Shown here piece by piece: positions 34,700 through 43,638 of a DNA stretch of 64,000 bases. A program made the translations under genes and the position numbers. Every line of letters begins with the position of its first letter. Within the stretch, counting starts at the first letter, position 1. Under the pieces are notes generated by a model. That model saw nothing but the letters and a program-made list of their open reading frames with translations, did no database searches and was not told the DNA's origin. Source of the DNA: G963663735 sp963663735 (GTDB lineage Bacteria; Acidobacteriota; UBA6911; RPQK01; JAPXNP01); contig CAXXHN010000001.1 of NCBI GenBank assembly GCA_963663735.2, positions 2,046,001 through 2,110,000 of the forward strand. The letters are read 5' to 3'.

Positions 34700-35155
34700 C
34701 TAATTCCTGGCTAGCAGCTGATTAAGCTCCTGCATGAATTCCTCGGCGCTTTTGAAATCCAGGTAAACCGAGGCAAAACGTACATATGCAACTTTGTCAA
34801 GGACCCTCAACTGCTCCATGATCATCTGCCCGATAAGGGATGATGGTATTTCCCTGTCACTGCATTCGGCCAGGTGGTTCTCAATGCTGGCAATAATGTT
34901 ATCCAGCTGTTGGGTGGAAACCGGACGTTTTTCACAGGCCCTTAAAAGGCCTCTAAGGATTTTTGCCTTCTGGAAAGACTCCCTGTCACCGCCCTTTTTG
35001 ATTACCATGAAGGGGAGATGTTCAATTTTTTCGTAGCTGGTGAACCTGCGCTGACAGCTGAGGCATTCCCTGCGGCGTCTTATCAGGTCGCCTTCCTTGC
35101 TTTCACGGGAATCAACTACCTTGTCTTTTCGATGATCACAATATGGGCATCTCAT
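34700..35155 (-). CDS. nrdR: Transcriptional repressor NrdR
   Basis: Represses ribonucleotide reductase genes in response to dATP/ATP. The 151-residue protein has the N-terminal zinc ribbon (CPYC and CLSC pairs at about residues 3-34) and an ATP-cone domain (about 49-139) starting FMVIKKGGDRESF. The start has AGGAAG nine bases upstream. No nrd genes or clear NrdR boxes are visible in the window. Confidence 0.95.
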   Translation of the reverse strand: MRCPYCDHRKDKVVDSRESKEGDLIRRRRECLSCQRRFTSYEKIEHLPFMVIKKGGDRESFQKAKILRGLLRACEKRPVSTQQLDNIIASIENHLAECSDREIPSSLIGQMIMEQLRVLDKVAYVRFASVYLDFKSAEEFMQELNQLLARN

Positions 35156-35401
35156 TTTTGGGTCTTCCTGGATTAATTGTACCTGTAAATTGAGTTGTCT
35201 GCATTCAGGTAATCTTAATTTAGTCCTCTTCTGCAGTTTTTAAAAATATTGATCATGGATATTTCTATCATCTCCGGGTTCTTCTCTAATCCGGGTTGGC
35301 CTTTTTCGGTCTTACATCCCGGAAGAAAAATTCATACCGGATTCCCTCCCTTAAAAAAAGGATGTTTTGAAAAAAACTTTTGTAATAACATGGCTTACAT
35401 T

Positions 35402-35426
35402 GAACATTCTAATTACAAGATCCGTT
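35402..35426 (+). promoter_or_regulatory. Possible ECF-type promoter of the sigma operon
   Basis: GAAC at 35402-35405 and CGTT at 35423-35426 are spaced by 17 bases, the usual spacing for ECF promoters (GAAC and CGTC-like boxes). The site is 50 bases before the sigma start codon, so it could support autoregulation. The match is short and could be chance. The rest of the 35156-35475 gap is AT-rich, with nothing else recognised. Confidence 0.35.
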
Positions 35427-35475
35427 TTCATTCTTGAAGAGTGGAAATGGATTTGGAAGAATTGGGGATTCTTAA

Positions 35476-36054
35476 TTGCAGGCTTCTGACGTTATTCTGG
35501 TAAATCGTTGTCTAGATGGCGACTCCCAGGCATGGGAGGTGATCGTCAGATCCTACACAGGGAGACTGCTTAATATGGGATATCAATACTTGGGAAGTTA
35601 TGCTGTTGCTGAAGAGCTGACGCAGGACATTTTCCTGAAGGTATACCAGAATCTCGCAAGTTTCCACCCTGAAACCGGTTCCCTGAAGAGCTGGATTATG
35701 AAGGTGGGCAGAAATCTGATTATTGATTATTACAGGTCTCACAAAAAGGAAAAGAATGTTGCCGGGAGTGAGGAACTGGAGGTCCTGGATATCCAGACCT
35801 GTAACAGGAAAGAGACTCCCTTCGATAATGTTTACCTGAGAGAAAAAGCTGAATTTCTCTATTCCCTGCTGGAGAAGATATCTCCCGAGCTGAAGGAAGC
35901 TGTGATTTTACGGGATATAGAAGAACTGACCTACCAAGAGATATCTGAACGAATCGAAATTCCAGTGGGGACAGTAAAGTCAAGAATAAACCGGGGCAGG
36001 ATAGAACTGTCCAAGAAGATGTCAGAAACGAAACGTGATCTGGTGACAACATGA
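35476..36054 (+). CDS. ECF-family RNA polymerase sigma factor
   Basis: A 192-residue extracytoplasmic-function sigma factor with regions 2 and 4 only. Region 2 (about 24-92) includes LTQDIFLKVYQNLASF and a -10 recognition helix near LKSWIMKVGRNLIIDYYR. Region 4 (about 125-180) has LTYQEISERIEIPVGTVKSR. The start is a TTG codon. The stop overlaps the start of the anti-sigma gene (ATGA), so the two proteins are made in balance. It heads a five-gene envelope-related operon. Confidence 0.9.
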   Translation: MQASDVILVNRCLDGDSQAWEVIVRSYTGRLLNMGYQYLGSYAVAEELTQDIFLKVYQNLASFHPETGSLKSWIMKVGRNLIIDYYRSHKKEKNVAGSEELEVLDIQTCNRKETPFDNVYLREKAEFLYSLLEKISPELKEAVILRDIEELTYQEISERIEIPVGTVKSRINRGRIELSKKMSETKRDLVTT

Positions 36055-36713
36055 AGTGCTCAGAGTTTGAAGGATTATTATCAGAATACCTGGAAAATGA
36101 GTTGGGATCAGTAGCGGCCAGGGAAATGGAAACCCACATGAATTTATGTGGTTCCTGTTCAACCCTGCTTGAGGAAGTTGCTGGGCTGCGAAATTCATTC
36201 AACAGTTTTCCGTGGGTGGAGCCGAGAGAGAGTCTGATCAGGTCTGTCCTGGAGAAGACCTCAGGAGAAACCCGAAAGAAAGACAGTATATGGGGTCCGA
36301 TCATGGGTTGGTTTAAACCTGTTTTAACGCAGCGCCATGTTTTTGCAACATTAATGATACTGGTGTTCTTTTCCTTTGCGACAAATGTATTGGGCCCTGA
36401 ATTCACCGCATCGGGGCAGTCGGGATTAAATCCTGCTTTCTGGGGAGAACGCGTAACCTCGATTTCCGGTGATGTCTATAAAAAATGGCGTGAATTTAAT
36501 TCCCTCAAACAGCGAATTGGGGATGAAATAGGATTGCTTAAGGAGAATCTGCTGGGTAGGCTGGACTACTATCTTACAATGGCTCTTTTTAAGAGTTATG
36601 AAGAATCGTTAGAGGATGAGAATAATATGGGCGCGGAAGTAAAAGGAAACAATACATCCAAGCCTGAAGGAAATAATTATGAGGACCAGAATAGAGGAGA
36701 TAAATCATTATGA
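36051..36713 (+). CDS. Zinc-finger anti-sigma factor, membrane anchored
   Basis: A 220-residue protein expected to hold the ECF sigma factor inactive. Its N-terminal ZAS domain carries Cys3 and His29-x3-Cys33-x2-Cys36. One membrane helix follows (about 97-115), and then a periplasmic tail of about 100 residues. The tail has a helical stretch (LKQRIGDEIGLLKENLLGRLD) and ends in Asn- and Glu-rich sequence. Release of sigma probably follows a signal sensed by the outer tail or by the downstream products. It overlaps the next gene by 4 bases (ATGA). Confidence 0.85.
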   Translation: MKCSEFEGLLSEYLENELGSVAAREMETHMNLCGSCSTLLEEVAGLRNSFNSFPWVEPRESLIRSVLEKTSGETRKKDSIWGPIMGWFKPVLTQRHVFATLMILVFFSFATNVLGPEFTASGQSGLNPAFWGERVTSISGDVYKKWREFNSLKQRIGDEIGLLKENLLGRLDYYLTMALFKSYEESLEDENNMGAEVKGNNTSKPEGNNYEDQNRGDKSL

Positions 36714-37339
36714 GTCTACACTCTGAATCAGGAAACGTAAATTATCCACCACCTCCACCTAATCAGGACAGAAAGAGTAATGCTACCAAGGCTGCTTTAT
36801 GCGGGATAATTCCCGGTGTCGGTGCAGTATATAACCTGGATTACATGAAAGCAGTAGTCCATCTGGCTGCTTTCTCCGGACTCTGCGTTTTTGCTGAAGC
36901 CAGTGACATGTTTGGGCTTTTTGCATTTGTTTTTTATGTTTTTACTATCTTCGATGCCTACCGCTCAGCCCTGGAACCCCGGAAGAAAAGAGAGTTCAGT
37001 TCTGACCAGATAAACATGCCGCTCTGGGGAGTGGTTTTAATTATCCTGGGAGTTGTGTTTCTCCTGGACAGCCTGGATGCAATCAGCCTTCGGTCAATAA
37101 CCAGATTTTGGCCCTTAATCATTGTGTTTCTGGGTTGCTACATGGTTTTTCAATATTTTATTACTGGCAAACAAAACAAGGCTGTTCCCGAAAAATCCTC
37201 TCCGGCTGCCGGAGCCTGGGAGAATGCAAATACGGTAAAAACTCAACCTCCATTATCTGAGCCCAGGGTTACAGAATCAGAGGCAACTGAAGTAGTTGAT
37301 GGGGCAGCTGATGAGCGGGGCAAGGACGCAAATCAATGA
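36710..37339 (+). CDS. LiaF/DUF5668-like small membrane protein
   Basis: A 209-residue inner-membrane protein. A proline-rich start (YPPPPPNQ) is followed by about four to five hydrophobic helices, including a LiaF-type pair (PLWGVVLIILGVVFLLDSL and FWPLIIVFLGCYMVFQYF). A disordered hydrophilic tail runs from about residue 155. It overlaps the genes on both sides by ATGA. LiaF-like proteins in Firmicutes restrain envelope-stress signalling, so a modulator role for the sigma pair is plausible but inferred. Confidence 0.68.
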   Translation: MSLHSESGNVNYPPPPPNQDRKSNATKAALCGIIPGVGAVYNLDYMKAVVHLAAFSGLCVFAEASDMFGLFAFVFYVFTIFDAYRSALEPRKKREFSSDQINMPLWGVVLIILGVVFLLDSLDAISLRSITRFWPLIIVFLGCYMVFQYFITGKQNKAVPEKSSPAAGAWENANTVKTQPPLSEPRVTESEATEVVDGAADERGKDANQ

Positions 37340-39117
37340 GTAAAAGAAGCTTGAGTACATTGATCGCCGGAGTAGTACTGATGGGCCTGGGATGCCTGTT
37401 CCTGGCTGTTAATGTCTACCAGGTTGATATTGAATGGACTATGGCCGTTAAGCTTTTTCTTCCTGTCCTGTTTATATGGGGCGGAGCCATGAAGCTTTGG
37501 CGCCACTTTACCTGGCCTCTGGAAAAATTACAGGGAAAGCCTGGGAAAGCAGGTCTTTTAAGCGGTATTTTCTGGCTTTCCCTGGGGTCAGTAGGGGCCT
37601 TGACCGCTGTAGGATTTCTGAAATTTCTCCCAACAGTCGGTATGTACTGGCCGGTGGTACTGCTGATATTTGGGTTGGGTAAAATTGTAGATTTTTTCCG
37701 GATGAGGGAAATCTCCAGGTCGAATTTCAGTGAAATAGCTGGAGTTATTTTCATAATCTTATTCGGGTTGGGCTGTCTGAAGTTATACCAGCTGAATGTA
37801 TTGATTCTTGAACAGGATCCATTCTGGAACAGGCTGCCCGAGATCCTTGGTATTGAGGAATTAATGGATCCGGTGGTTGAATTTTCAACCCCTCTGGATT
37901 TGGAACTTGGAGGCATAACTGGCTTGGAAATATGTAATGCCTATGGTGACATCTGGATTGAAGGGACCAGTGGAGCTGAGGGGAAGGGATCTGCTGAACT
38001 CATTTCCTCCCTTCGGGATAAGGATGAAGTCAGGGCTAAGTCAGTTGCCGACCGGATTAAGCTTGAAGTAACCAATAAAAATGGAATTCTTTTTATAACA
38101 CCCAACCGGAAAGATTTGAAGTCGCTGGGTAAGAGGGTGACCACATCACTGAAAATAGAGGTCCCTGATTCTTTAAAGCTCAATATAGATAATGAGTATG
38201 GGGACATCAATGTTTCAGAAATGAAAAATGGCTGCAGCTTTGACGCAAGAAAGGGAGATCTGCGTGTTACTAACTCTGAGGGAGACCTGCAGATAAAGAG
38301 TGAATCGGAATCTGTTTATCTGAAAGGTGTCGAGGGCGGTGTAGCCATAGACGCAGGTTTTACCGAAGTAGATATGGAAGATATCAATGGAGACGTATCT
38401 GTCATTACAAGCCATAAGCCAGTCAGAATTGAAGCAGTCGCGGGAAACCTGAAAATTGAAAACAGGCATGATGATGTTGAAGTAACCGGGATTACCGGGA
38501 CTGTGAATATTAACAATCCAGGAGGGCAGGTTTCTCTGTCCGGAATATCCGGGCAGGTGACCGTAGTAAACTCCAAGGGAGACGTGAGCATATCTGAAGC
38601 GGCTGGGCCTGTGAATCTGGTTACAGCCTATGGTGATGTTGAACTGAAAGACCTGGAATCAGCAGTTGATATAACTGCGCGATATTCTGATATCGAAGGC
38701 AGGGGTTTAGATTCAGCCGTTTCGATCAAAGGGCAGGACACAGGGATAGACCTCGAAGATCTGGGCGGAGATTTGGAGCTGGAAACAAGCCAGAGACCGG
38801 TTTATCTATCTGATATCAGGGGTTCGGTAAATATCCAGAATGACCTGGGAATGGTAGTACTGAAGCTGATTGATAAACCTGCAGCAGATATAAAAGTTGA
38901 GAGCCGACAGGGAAACATTCGGCTTGAACTGCCCCCGAATGCTTCCTTTTATCTCAACGCCCGGGTAACGAATGGGAGCATAACTTCTGAATTTGGCACT
39001 CCCTCGGATCAAAATTTGTTAGGTGATTCAGTTTTCGAGACATCTGTCGGAGAAAATGGGCCGAATATAACCCTGCTGACTTCCGGATCCGCTATTGATA
39101 TCATGAGGATTCAGTAA
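37336..39117 (+). CDS. LiaF-TM domain fused to a long DUF4097 beta-repeat region
   Basis: A 593-residue membrane protein. Residues 1 to about 165 contain four LiaF-type helices. The remaining 420 residues are beta-repeat sequence of the DUF4097 or adhesin-head type. Short strands recur about every 20 residues with a DVxI/VELxxL pattern (such as GDINVSEM, GDVSVITS, GDVSISEA, GDVELKDL), which suggests a beta-helix outside the membrane. It overlaps the upstream gene by ATGA and lies 2 bases before the lipoprotein gene. It may be the sensory or structural output of the ECF operon. Confidence 0.75.
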   Translation: MSKRSLSTLIAGVVLMGLGCLFLAVNVYQVDIEWTMAVKLFLPVLFIWGGAMKLWRHFTWPLEKLQGKPGKAGLLSGIFWLSLGSVGALTAVGFLKFLPTVGMYWPVVLLIFGLGKIVDFFRMREISRSNFSEIAGVIFIILFGLGCLKLYQLNVLILEQDPFWNRLPEILGIEELMDPVVEFSTPLDLELGGITGLEICNAYGDIWIEGTSGAEGKGSAELISSLRDKDEVRAKSVADRIKLEVTNKNGILFITPNRKDLKSLGKRVTTSLKIEVPDSLKLNIDNEYGDINVSEMKNGCSFDARKGDLRVTNSEGDLQIKSESESVYLKGVEGGVAIDAGFTEVDMEDINGDVSVITSHKPVRIEAVAGNLKIENRHDDVEVTGITGTVNINNPGGQVSLSGISGQVTVVNSKGDVSISEAAGPVNLVTAYGDVELKDLESAVDITARYSDIEGRGLDSAVSIKGQDTGIDLEDLGGDLELETSQRPVYLSDIRGSVNIQNDLGMVVLKLIDKPAADIKVESRQGNIRLELPPNASFYLNARVTNGSITSEFGTPSDQNLLGDSVFETSVGENGPNITLLTSGSAIDIMRIQ

Positions 39118-39119
39118 TT

Positions 39120-39980
39120 ATGTACAAGAAAATTTTAGTAATTGCCTGCATATCGATTTTCCTGACTGGTTGCGTATCCGAAGTCAGTGAAATAATCGGA
39201 GAAGCCGACTATGACTACATGTACCAGGAGGAGGCCCTGGAAAACACTGAAAAGCTGCAAGCTCAGATAAATCTGGGTCTGGGGAACTTGAAAGTGACCA
39301 GGGGAGAATCATCTGAGCTGTACGGCCTGAGAATCGACTATAACGGGAAAAAGGACAAACCTGGTGTGGAGTTTTCACGTTCGGGAAACTCAGCTTCACT
39401 GAAGGTATCGATGGAAGGTAAACATGGTCCTGGCTGGTGGAGGGATGAAAACCGAATAGACCTGTCATTTTCACCGGAAGTAGATCTGGATGCCAGGCTC
39501 GTAACCGGAGTGGGAGAAAATTTAGTGGACCTGACAGGCATGACGGTGAAGAAACTGGAAGTGGTGAATGGAGTTGGAAACACTGAAATATTCATGGATG
39601 AGATCAATAAGATTGCCTGTGAATCGGTAAACGTCACCAATGGGATAGGGCATTTGGAAATGACAGGTCTGGGGAATTACGGTTTCAGTGATTTTTGTTT
39701 CAATGGAGGCATCGGAGACAGTTCACTCGATTTTTCCGGAGAGTGGAAGTCCATCGGCAATATTAATATAGAGGTCGGGTTGGGCTCACTTGAGGTCACA
39801 GTCCCTGAAGATATAGGTGTGCGGGTCAAATCAACCAGAAGTTTTCTCAGTAAAATGCATATGCCGGGATTTATACAGGTAGGAAATGAATATCATAGCG
39901 GCAATATTGATAAAGCTGAAAAAGAATTAGTCATCCGCCTGAATACTGGAATTGGAGATGTCCGATTCAAGGGGAATTAA
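39120..39980 (+). CDS. Lipoprotein with LiaF/toast-rack type beta repeats
   Basis: A 286-residue lipoprotein with a lipobox at LTGC (Cys18). The mature part opens with LQAQINLGLGNLKVTRG and continues with repeats of GxGxxxVxL type (VTGVGENLVDLTGM, NGVGNTEIFM, NGIGHLEMTGL, GGIGDSSLDFSG, TGIGDVRFKGN). This is the pattern of the toast-rack or LiaF C-terminal family. The repeats match in style those of the preceding 593-residue protein, so the two may bind each other or form a shared surface. It is the last gene of the operon. Confidence 0.75.
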   Translation: MYKKILVIACISIFLTGCVSEVSEIIGEADYDYMYQEEALENTEKLQAQINLGLGNLKVTRGESSELYGLRIDYNGKKDKPGVEFSRSGNSASLKVSMEGKHGPGWWRDENRIDLSFSPEVDLDARLVTGVGENLVDLTGMTVKKLEVVNGVGNTEIFMDEINKIACESVNVTNGIGHLEMTGLGNYGFSDFCFNGGIGDSSLDFSGEWKSIGNINIEVGLGSLEVTVPEDIGVRVKSTRSFLSKMHMPGFIQVGNEYHSGNIDKAEKELVIRLNTGIGDVRFKGN

Positions 39981-40004
39981 ACTGCCAGCCTGGATTTTTT
40001 AATA

Positions 40005-40601
40005 TCAGATCAGTTTTTTTTCCAGGAGATCAGATATGATTCGGGCCAGTGTAGCTGTTGCCTCAGCCATTTGTTTCATGTTTTTGTCAAAATGGCGGTA
40101 GAAATCAAGCATCCCTGATTTCCCGGTATCAGAGATTATTTTAGGAGCGACAGCAGGAATTCCATAACTTTTAGCAATCATCATTGCCGCGGCGCTTTCC
40201 ATGTCACATATCGAAGCTTTTGTCTCCTCAAACAGGCGCAGCCTGCTTTTTTCTCTGACAACCGGTTTCCTGACTGTAATTCCGGTTTCCTTTACAGGTA
40301 TCCCCTTTTCGATAAGCCGTTCCCTGAGGTCCCGGTCTACATCAAATCTCGTGCCGCTTTCCAGGCACCAGGCCTCTGGGTAGACAATCTGTCCCAGTTG
40401 GAAATCAGGGTTGAGCTGCCCGGCTACACCGGTAAAAATCAGTGCTGAAGGTTTCTCTCGTTCAAAATATTTCTCAAGGTTTCTGAGGGTTCTGTCGGGG
40501 CCAAGGCCTGTTATTTCAACATGGTATTCTGATTCCAGGGATGCCCGAAGCACACCCGCTTCTTTTTTGAGGGCGCAGGCTATTAATAGTTTCCTTTGCA
40601 T
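40005..40601 (-). CDS. Nucleoside phosphorylase/nucleosidase family protein (MTAN or HpnG-like)
   Basis: A 198-residue PNP/UDP-phosphorylase superfamily member. The active-site motif is CDMESAAAMMIAKSYGIP, near residue 133, with SDTGKSG downstream supplying the catalytic Asp. It could hydrolyse methylthioadenosine or S-adenosylhomocysteine, or be the hopanoid-linked HpnG type, which is similar in length. No hopanoid genes are next to it. A strong AGGAGG precedes the start. It is convergent with the lipoprotein gene, with a 24-base gap. Confidence 0.75.
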   Translation of the reverse strand: MQRKLLIACALKKEAGVLRASLESEYHVEITGLGPDRTLRNLEKYFEREKPSALIFTGVAGQLNPDFQLGQIVYPEAWCLESGTRFDVDRDLRERLIEKGIPVKETGITVRKPVVREKSRLRLFEETKASICDMESAAAMMIAKSYGIPAVAPKIISDTGKSGMLDFYRHFDKNMKQMAEATATLARIISDLLEKKLI

Positions 40602-40740
40602 ATAGTTTTCACCTCCTCCCTGCGTCTTTTTTCAGTCAGGGAAGAAAAATATTTTAAACCAGAATAGGATCATAACATTCAGGGATTGTTGAAGATTTTT
40701 TTTGACTTTAAATCACTGACTGCAATAAACTCCTCACAGG

Positions 40741-41802
40741 ATGAATAACACCGCTGAAATTACAATTGAATTCCAGCCTAAATCCCGATTCGAGATGATT
40801 CCTGTGCGGGACCGCCTATCGGAAGAATTCGGCAGCCTCCTGGCTGATTTCAAGCAGCATATATATTATTCATATCATACAACAGCTGGTTATATCGATC
40901 ATTTGACTTCGGCAAAGTTAAATCATTCTCCTGCCTCCATGAAGGCTTACGTGGAATCTTTCCAGAAGCTTTTTCCTCCAGAAGCCGGATATTTTCATGA
41001 CCGGATCGATTTAAGGGATGAGTTGACCGCGTCTGAAAAAATGGCAGAGCCAAAAAACTGTGATGCCCATCTTACCTATATCGGCTGCGGCCTCAGGAAC
41101 TGTGTGACTTACCCTAACCGGAATGATATGCCGGTGTATTTTATTGACCTGGACGGGATTAACAATGGGAAGAGCCGGCACCGGAAAACCACGGTTGTCG
41201 GTTATAACAGGGAGGAGCCCGCAGGGACCTGCCAGCTGACCGTCCCTGTTACCTGTCATTCCATAGATACTGTAAATCTCCGGTCACCTGAGCTGGGGCT
41301 GTTCGGGAAGCTGCATGAAGAACTGATCGCAAGAGGCATAAATTACGGGCGTGTGGACCTTAGGCTGGACAGGAATGATAAGCATGCCGGGCTGACCGTG
41401 AATGAATTTGAAACCCTTTTAATGAAACATGATCTGCATGAAGTTATCAGGGATCCGCTTCGCTTCATGGCTGAAAAAAGCAAACATGTTTTTCAGAAAC
41501 CCGGCCTGGTATTATCCAAGTTAAGGGGATATGCCAGGTATGATGTTGTCCGAATTATCCAGAAGACCATTGATGAACTGGGTCTCAAGGAGTCCTTTTT
41601 CGAAGAGATGCTTTATTTTTTTATGGCTTACCCTGCGTCGAGGCGGCTCAGGATGAAACGATCGCTCAGTCTCCTGGTCAGGGAGGAGGATGGTGTCGGA
41701 AAGATAGTCAACGGGAGATACCAGAGCCCCATCCTGATTCAGTGGAGCAGGGCTTCAGGAGACCGCAGGATTTTAGAAGCTTCCTTTACCAGCTTCAGGT
41801 AG
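40741..41802 (+). CDS. YjbQ/UPF0047-like domain with unknown C-terminal domain
   Basis: A 353-residue protein. The first 160 residues look like a divergent YjbQ/UPF0047 domain. The markers are SYHTTAGYID, then NCDAHLTYIGCGLRNCVT and a VYFIDLDG strand. YjbQ proteins in other bacteria have been linked to thiamine-phosphate-like activity, but their role is not settled. The next 190 residues have no family I recognise. They contain FETLLMKHDLHEVIRDPLRF and an Arg-rich helical stretch (ASRRLRMKRSLSLL). The fusion is unusual, since UPF0047 proteins are normally about 140 residues long and stand alone. Confidence 0.55.
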   Translation: MNNTAEITIEFQPKSRFEMIPVRDRLSEEFGSLLADFKQHIYYSYHTTAGYIDHLTSAKLNHSPASMKAYVESFQKLFPPEAGYFHDRIDLRDELTASEKMAEPKNCDAHLTYIGCGLRNCVTYPNRNDMPVYFIDLDGINNGKSRHRKTTVVGYNREEPAGTCQLTVPVTCHSIDTVNLRSPELGLFGKLHEELIARGINYGRVDLRLDRNDKHAGLTVNEFETLLMKHDLHEVIRDPLRFMAEKSKHVFQKPGLVLSKLRGYARYDVVRIIQKTIDELGLKESFFEEMLYFFMAYPASRRLRMKRSLSLLVREEDGVGKIVNGRYQSPILIQWSRASGDRRILEASFTSFR

Positions 41803-41834
41803 CCTGGGGCAGAACCCGGTCCATAATGGGTTTT

Positions 41835-42785
41835 CTAGTCCGGCACCAAGAAATCTTTCCAGTGGCAGGGCTCTCCTGATTTCATACCCTGCCATGATTT
41901 TCTTGCGGCCAGCGTCCGGGAAATGTCCAGGATTATTTCAGACCGGCTTTTATCCCAGCGGGGCAATATCCTGATTCCCGGTGGACACCAGCCAAAGAGC
42001 CTCTGCACTACTATCTCCGGTGAGAGCCTTTCCAGAACATCACAGATGAGTTCCAGCCATTCAGAATAGGTGAAGAGCGGAAATGGTTTCTGTTTGTAGA
42101 TTGTTGACAGGGGGGTCCCTTCGATAACCTGCAGGTGGTGGAATTTAACAAAACAGGTATCAATACTTTTCAGGATTCCCGGGTATTCAAGAAGAGTTCT
42201 CCTGTTTTCTCCTGGAAAGCCAAGGATGGTGTGGGTGCAGAGTGATAGTCCTTTTTCTCTGACCCTTGATGCCGTATCCAGGAAGCATTTGAAGTCGTGA
42301 CCTCTTTTAGTCCATTCCAGGGTTTCATCACTGCTGGATTCCATGCCGATTTCCAGGCAAACATAGTAGTTGCGGGCGATTTCCTGGAGCAGATCAAGCT
42401 TGTTATTCTCCAGGCAGTCCGGGCGGGTGCCAACCGCCATCCCAACAATCCGGGGATCGGCTTGCAGTCCGGTCCGGAAGAGTTCTTCGAGGACCTCAAT
42501 CGGGGCATGGGTATTAGTGTAGTTTTGCCAGTAAAGCAGGAATTTTTCCGCCTTGAATCTCCTGGTAAGGTATTTGATTCCATTCTGGACCTGAATTCCA
42601 AGTTCCTCACCCCTGATCGCTCCAACAGGACGGAAACTGTCATTCCGGCAGTAGATACAGCCCCCGGTATCAATGGTACCGTCCCGGTTCGGGCAGGAAA
42701 ACCCGCCGTCAACTGAAACCTTATAGACGCGGCTCCCAAATTTTTTTCTCAGCCAAGGGCCGTAGGCGTTGTACCTTATGTCCAT
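41835..42785 (-). CDS. TIGR01212 (YhcC-like) radical SAM protein
   Basis: A 316-residue radical-SAM enzyme of unknown reaction. The cluster motif departs from CxxxCxxC: the cysteines lie in SCPNRDGTIDTGGCIYC (C-x11-C-x2-C), as in the family. The N-terminal YNAYGPWLRKKFGSRVYK and GFPGENRRTLLEYP segments are also typical. It starts 10 bases after the tlyA stop and is probably co-transcribed with tlyA and ispA. No partner protein suggests a substrate. Confidence 0.9.
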   Translation of the reverse strand: MDIRYNAYGPWLRKKFGSRVYKVSVDGGFSCPNRDGTIDTGGCIYCRNDSFRPVGAIRGEELGIQVQNGIKYLTRRFKAEKFLLYWQNYTNTHAPIEVLEELFRTGLQADPRIVGMAVGTRPDCLENNKLDLLQEIARNYYVCLEIGMESSSDETLEWTKRGHDFKCFLDTASRVREKGLSLCTHTILGFPGENRRTLLEYPGILKSIDTCFVKFHHLQVIEGTPLSTIYKQKPFPLFTYSEWLELICDVLERLSPEIVVQRLFGWCPPGIRILPRWDKSRSEIILDISRTLAARKSWQGMKSGEPCHWKDFLVPD

Positions 42786-42795
42786 ATTGTCATCC

Positions 42796-43551
42796 TTACG
42801 TCAATTCCGGTTGGCTGGATTCTTCTGCCCGTATCCAGAGGAAGTATTCCTGGTTTCCCTTCTGTCCGGTGATAGGGGAAGGAATGACCCCCTTGATTGT
42901 GAAATTATTCTCCCTGGCCGTGTTTTTCACCCGCTCCAGTATCTCTGTTCTTTTATCTGGATCCCTGACTATACCTCCTTTGTCTATTTCATCCGGCTTC
43001 CCTTCAAACTGGGGCTTGACCAGAAGCAGGACATCGGCTGTCGGGAAAACCTCCCGGAGTCTGGGAATAATTAACTTCAACGAGATGAAGGAGAGATCCA
43101 CAGTGACCAGTCCTGCGGTTTCCGCAATATCAGCGGAGGAGATATTGCGGACATTGAATTTTTCTCTGAGGATAATCCTTGAATCACCCTGCAACTGCCA
43201 GTCAAGCAGGCCCTTGCCTACATCATAAGCATAAACTCTGCGTGCCCCGTGTTTCAGGAGACAGTCAGTGAATCCACCTGTTGAAGAACCCAGGTCAGCA
43301 CAGATTTTACCTTCCGGACTGATTCTGAAATCCTTCAGCGCGCCTTCCAGCTTTATTCCCCCCCTGGATACATACTTTCGAATGGATCCCCTGACTTCCA
43401 ACTCTGCAGATACCGGCACAGGCTGGCCGGCTTTGTCGATTTTGCAGTTTTCCAGGTATACGGCTCCCGACATGATCAGGGCGCCTGCCTGTTTGAGGTC
43501 ATCCGCATATCCCTTTTCGACCATCAGCTGGTCAAGCCTCATTTTTTTCAT
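42796..43551 (-). CDS. tlyA: TlyA-family rRNA 2'-O-methyltransferase
   Basis: A 251-residue protein that methylates ribosomal RNA ribose in the TlyA family, often misnamed hemolysin. An N-terminal S4 RNA-binding domain (about 4-64) is followed by a FtsJ-type methyltransferase with the SAM loop ADLGSSTGGFTDCLL and VTVDLSFISLKLI. Catalytic Lys and Asp positions (the KPQFE segment near residue 178) are present. It sits between ispA and the YhcC-like gene, an arrangement seen in many bacteria near xseAB-ispA. Confidence 0.92.
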   Translation of the reverse strand: MKKMRLDQLMVEKGYADDLKQAGALIMSGAVYLENCKIDKAGQPVPVSAELEVRGSIRKYVSRGGIKLEGALKDFRISPEGKICADLGSSTGGFTDCLLKHGARRVYAYDVGKGLLDWQLQGDSRIILREKFNVRNISSADIAETAGLVTVDLSFISLKLIIPRLREVFPTADVLLLVKPQFEGKPDEIDKGGIVRDPDKRTEILERVKNTARENNFTIKGVIPSPITGQKGNQEYFLWIRAEESSQPELT

Positions 43552-43638
43552 TTTGAGTATTATCCGAGGATCTGCCGAAGCCTGTTGAGGCTCGGTCCGG
43601 TTCGTAATAACCTTTATGAAGCAGGGAAGGAACCAGCT

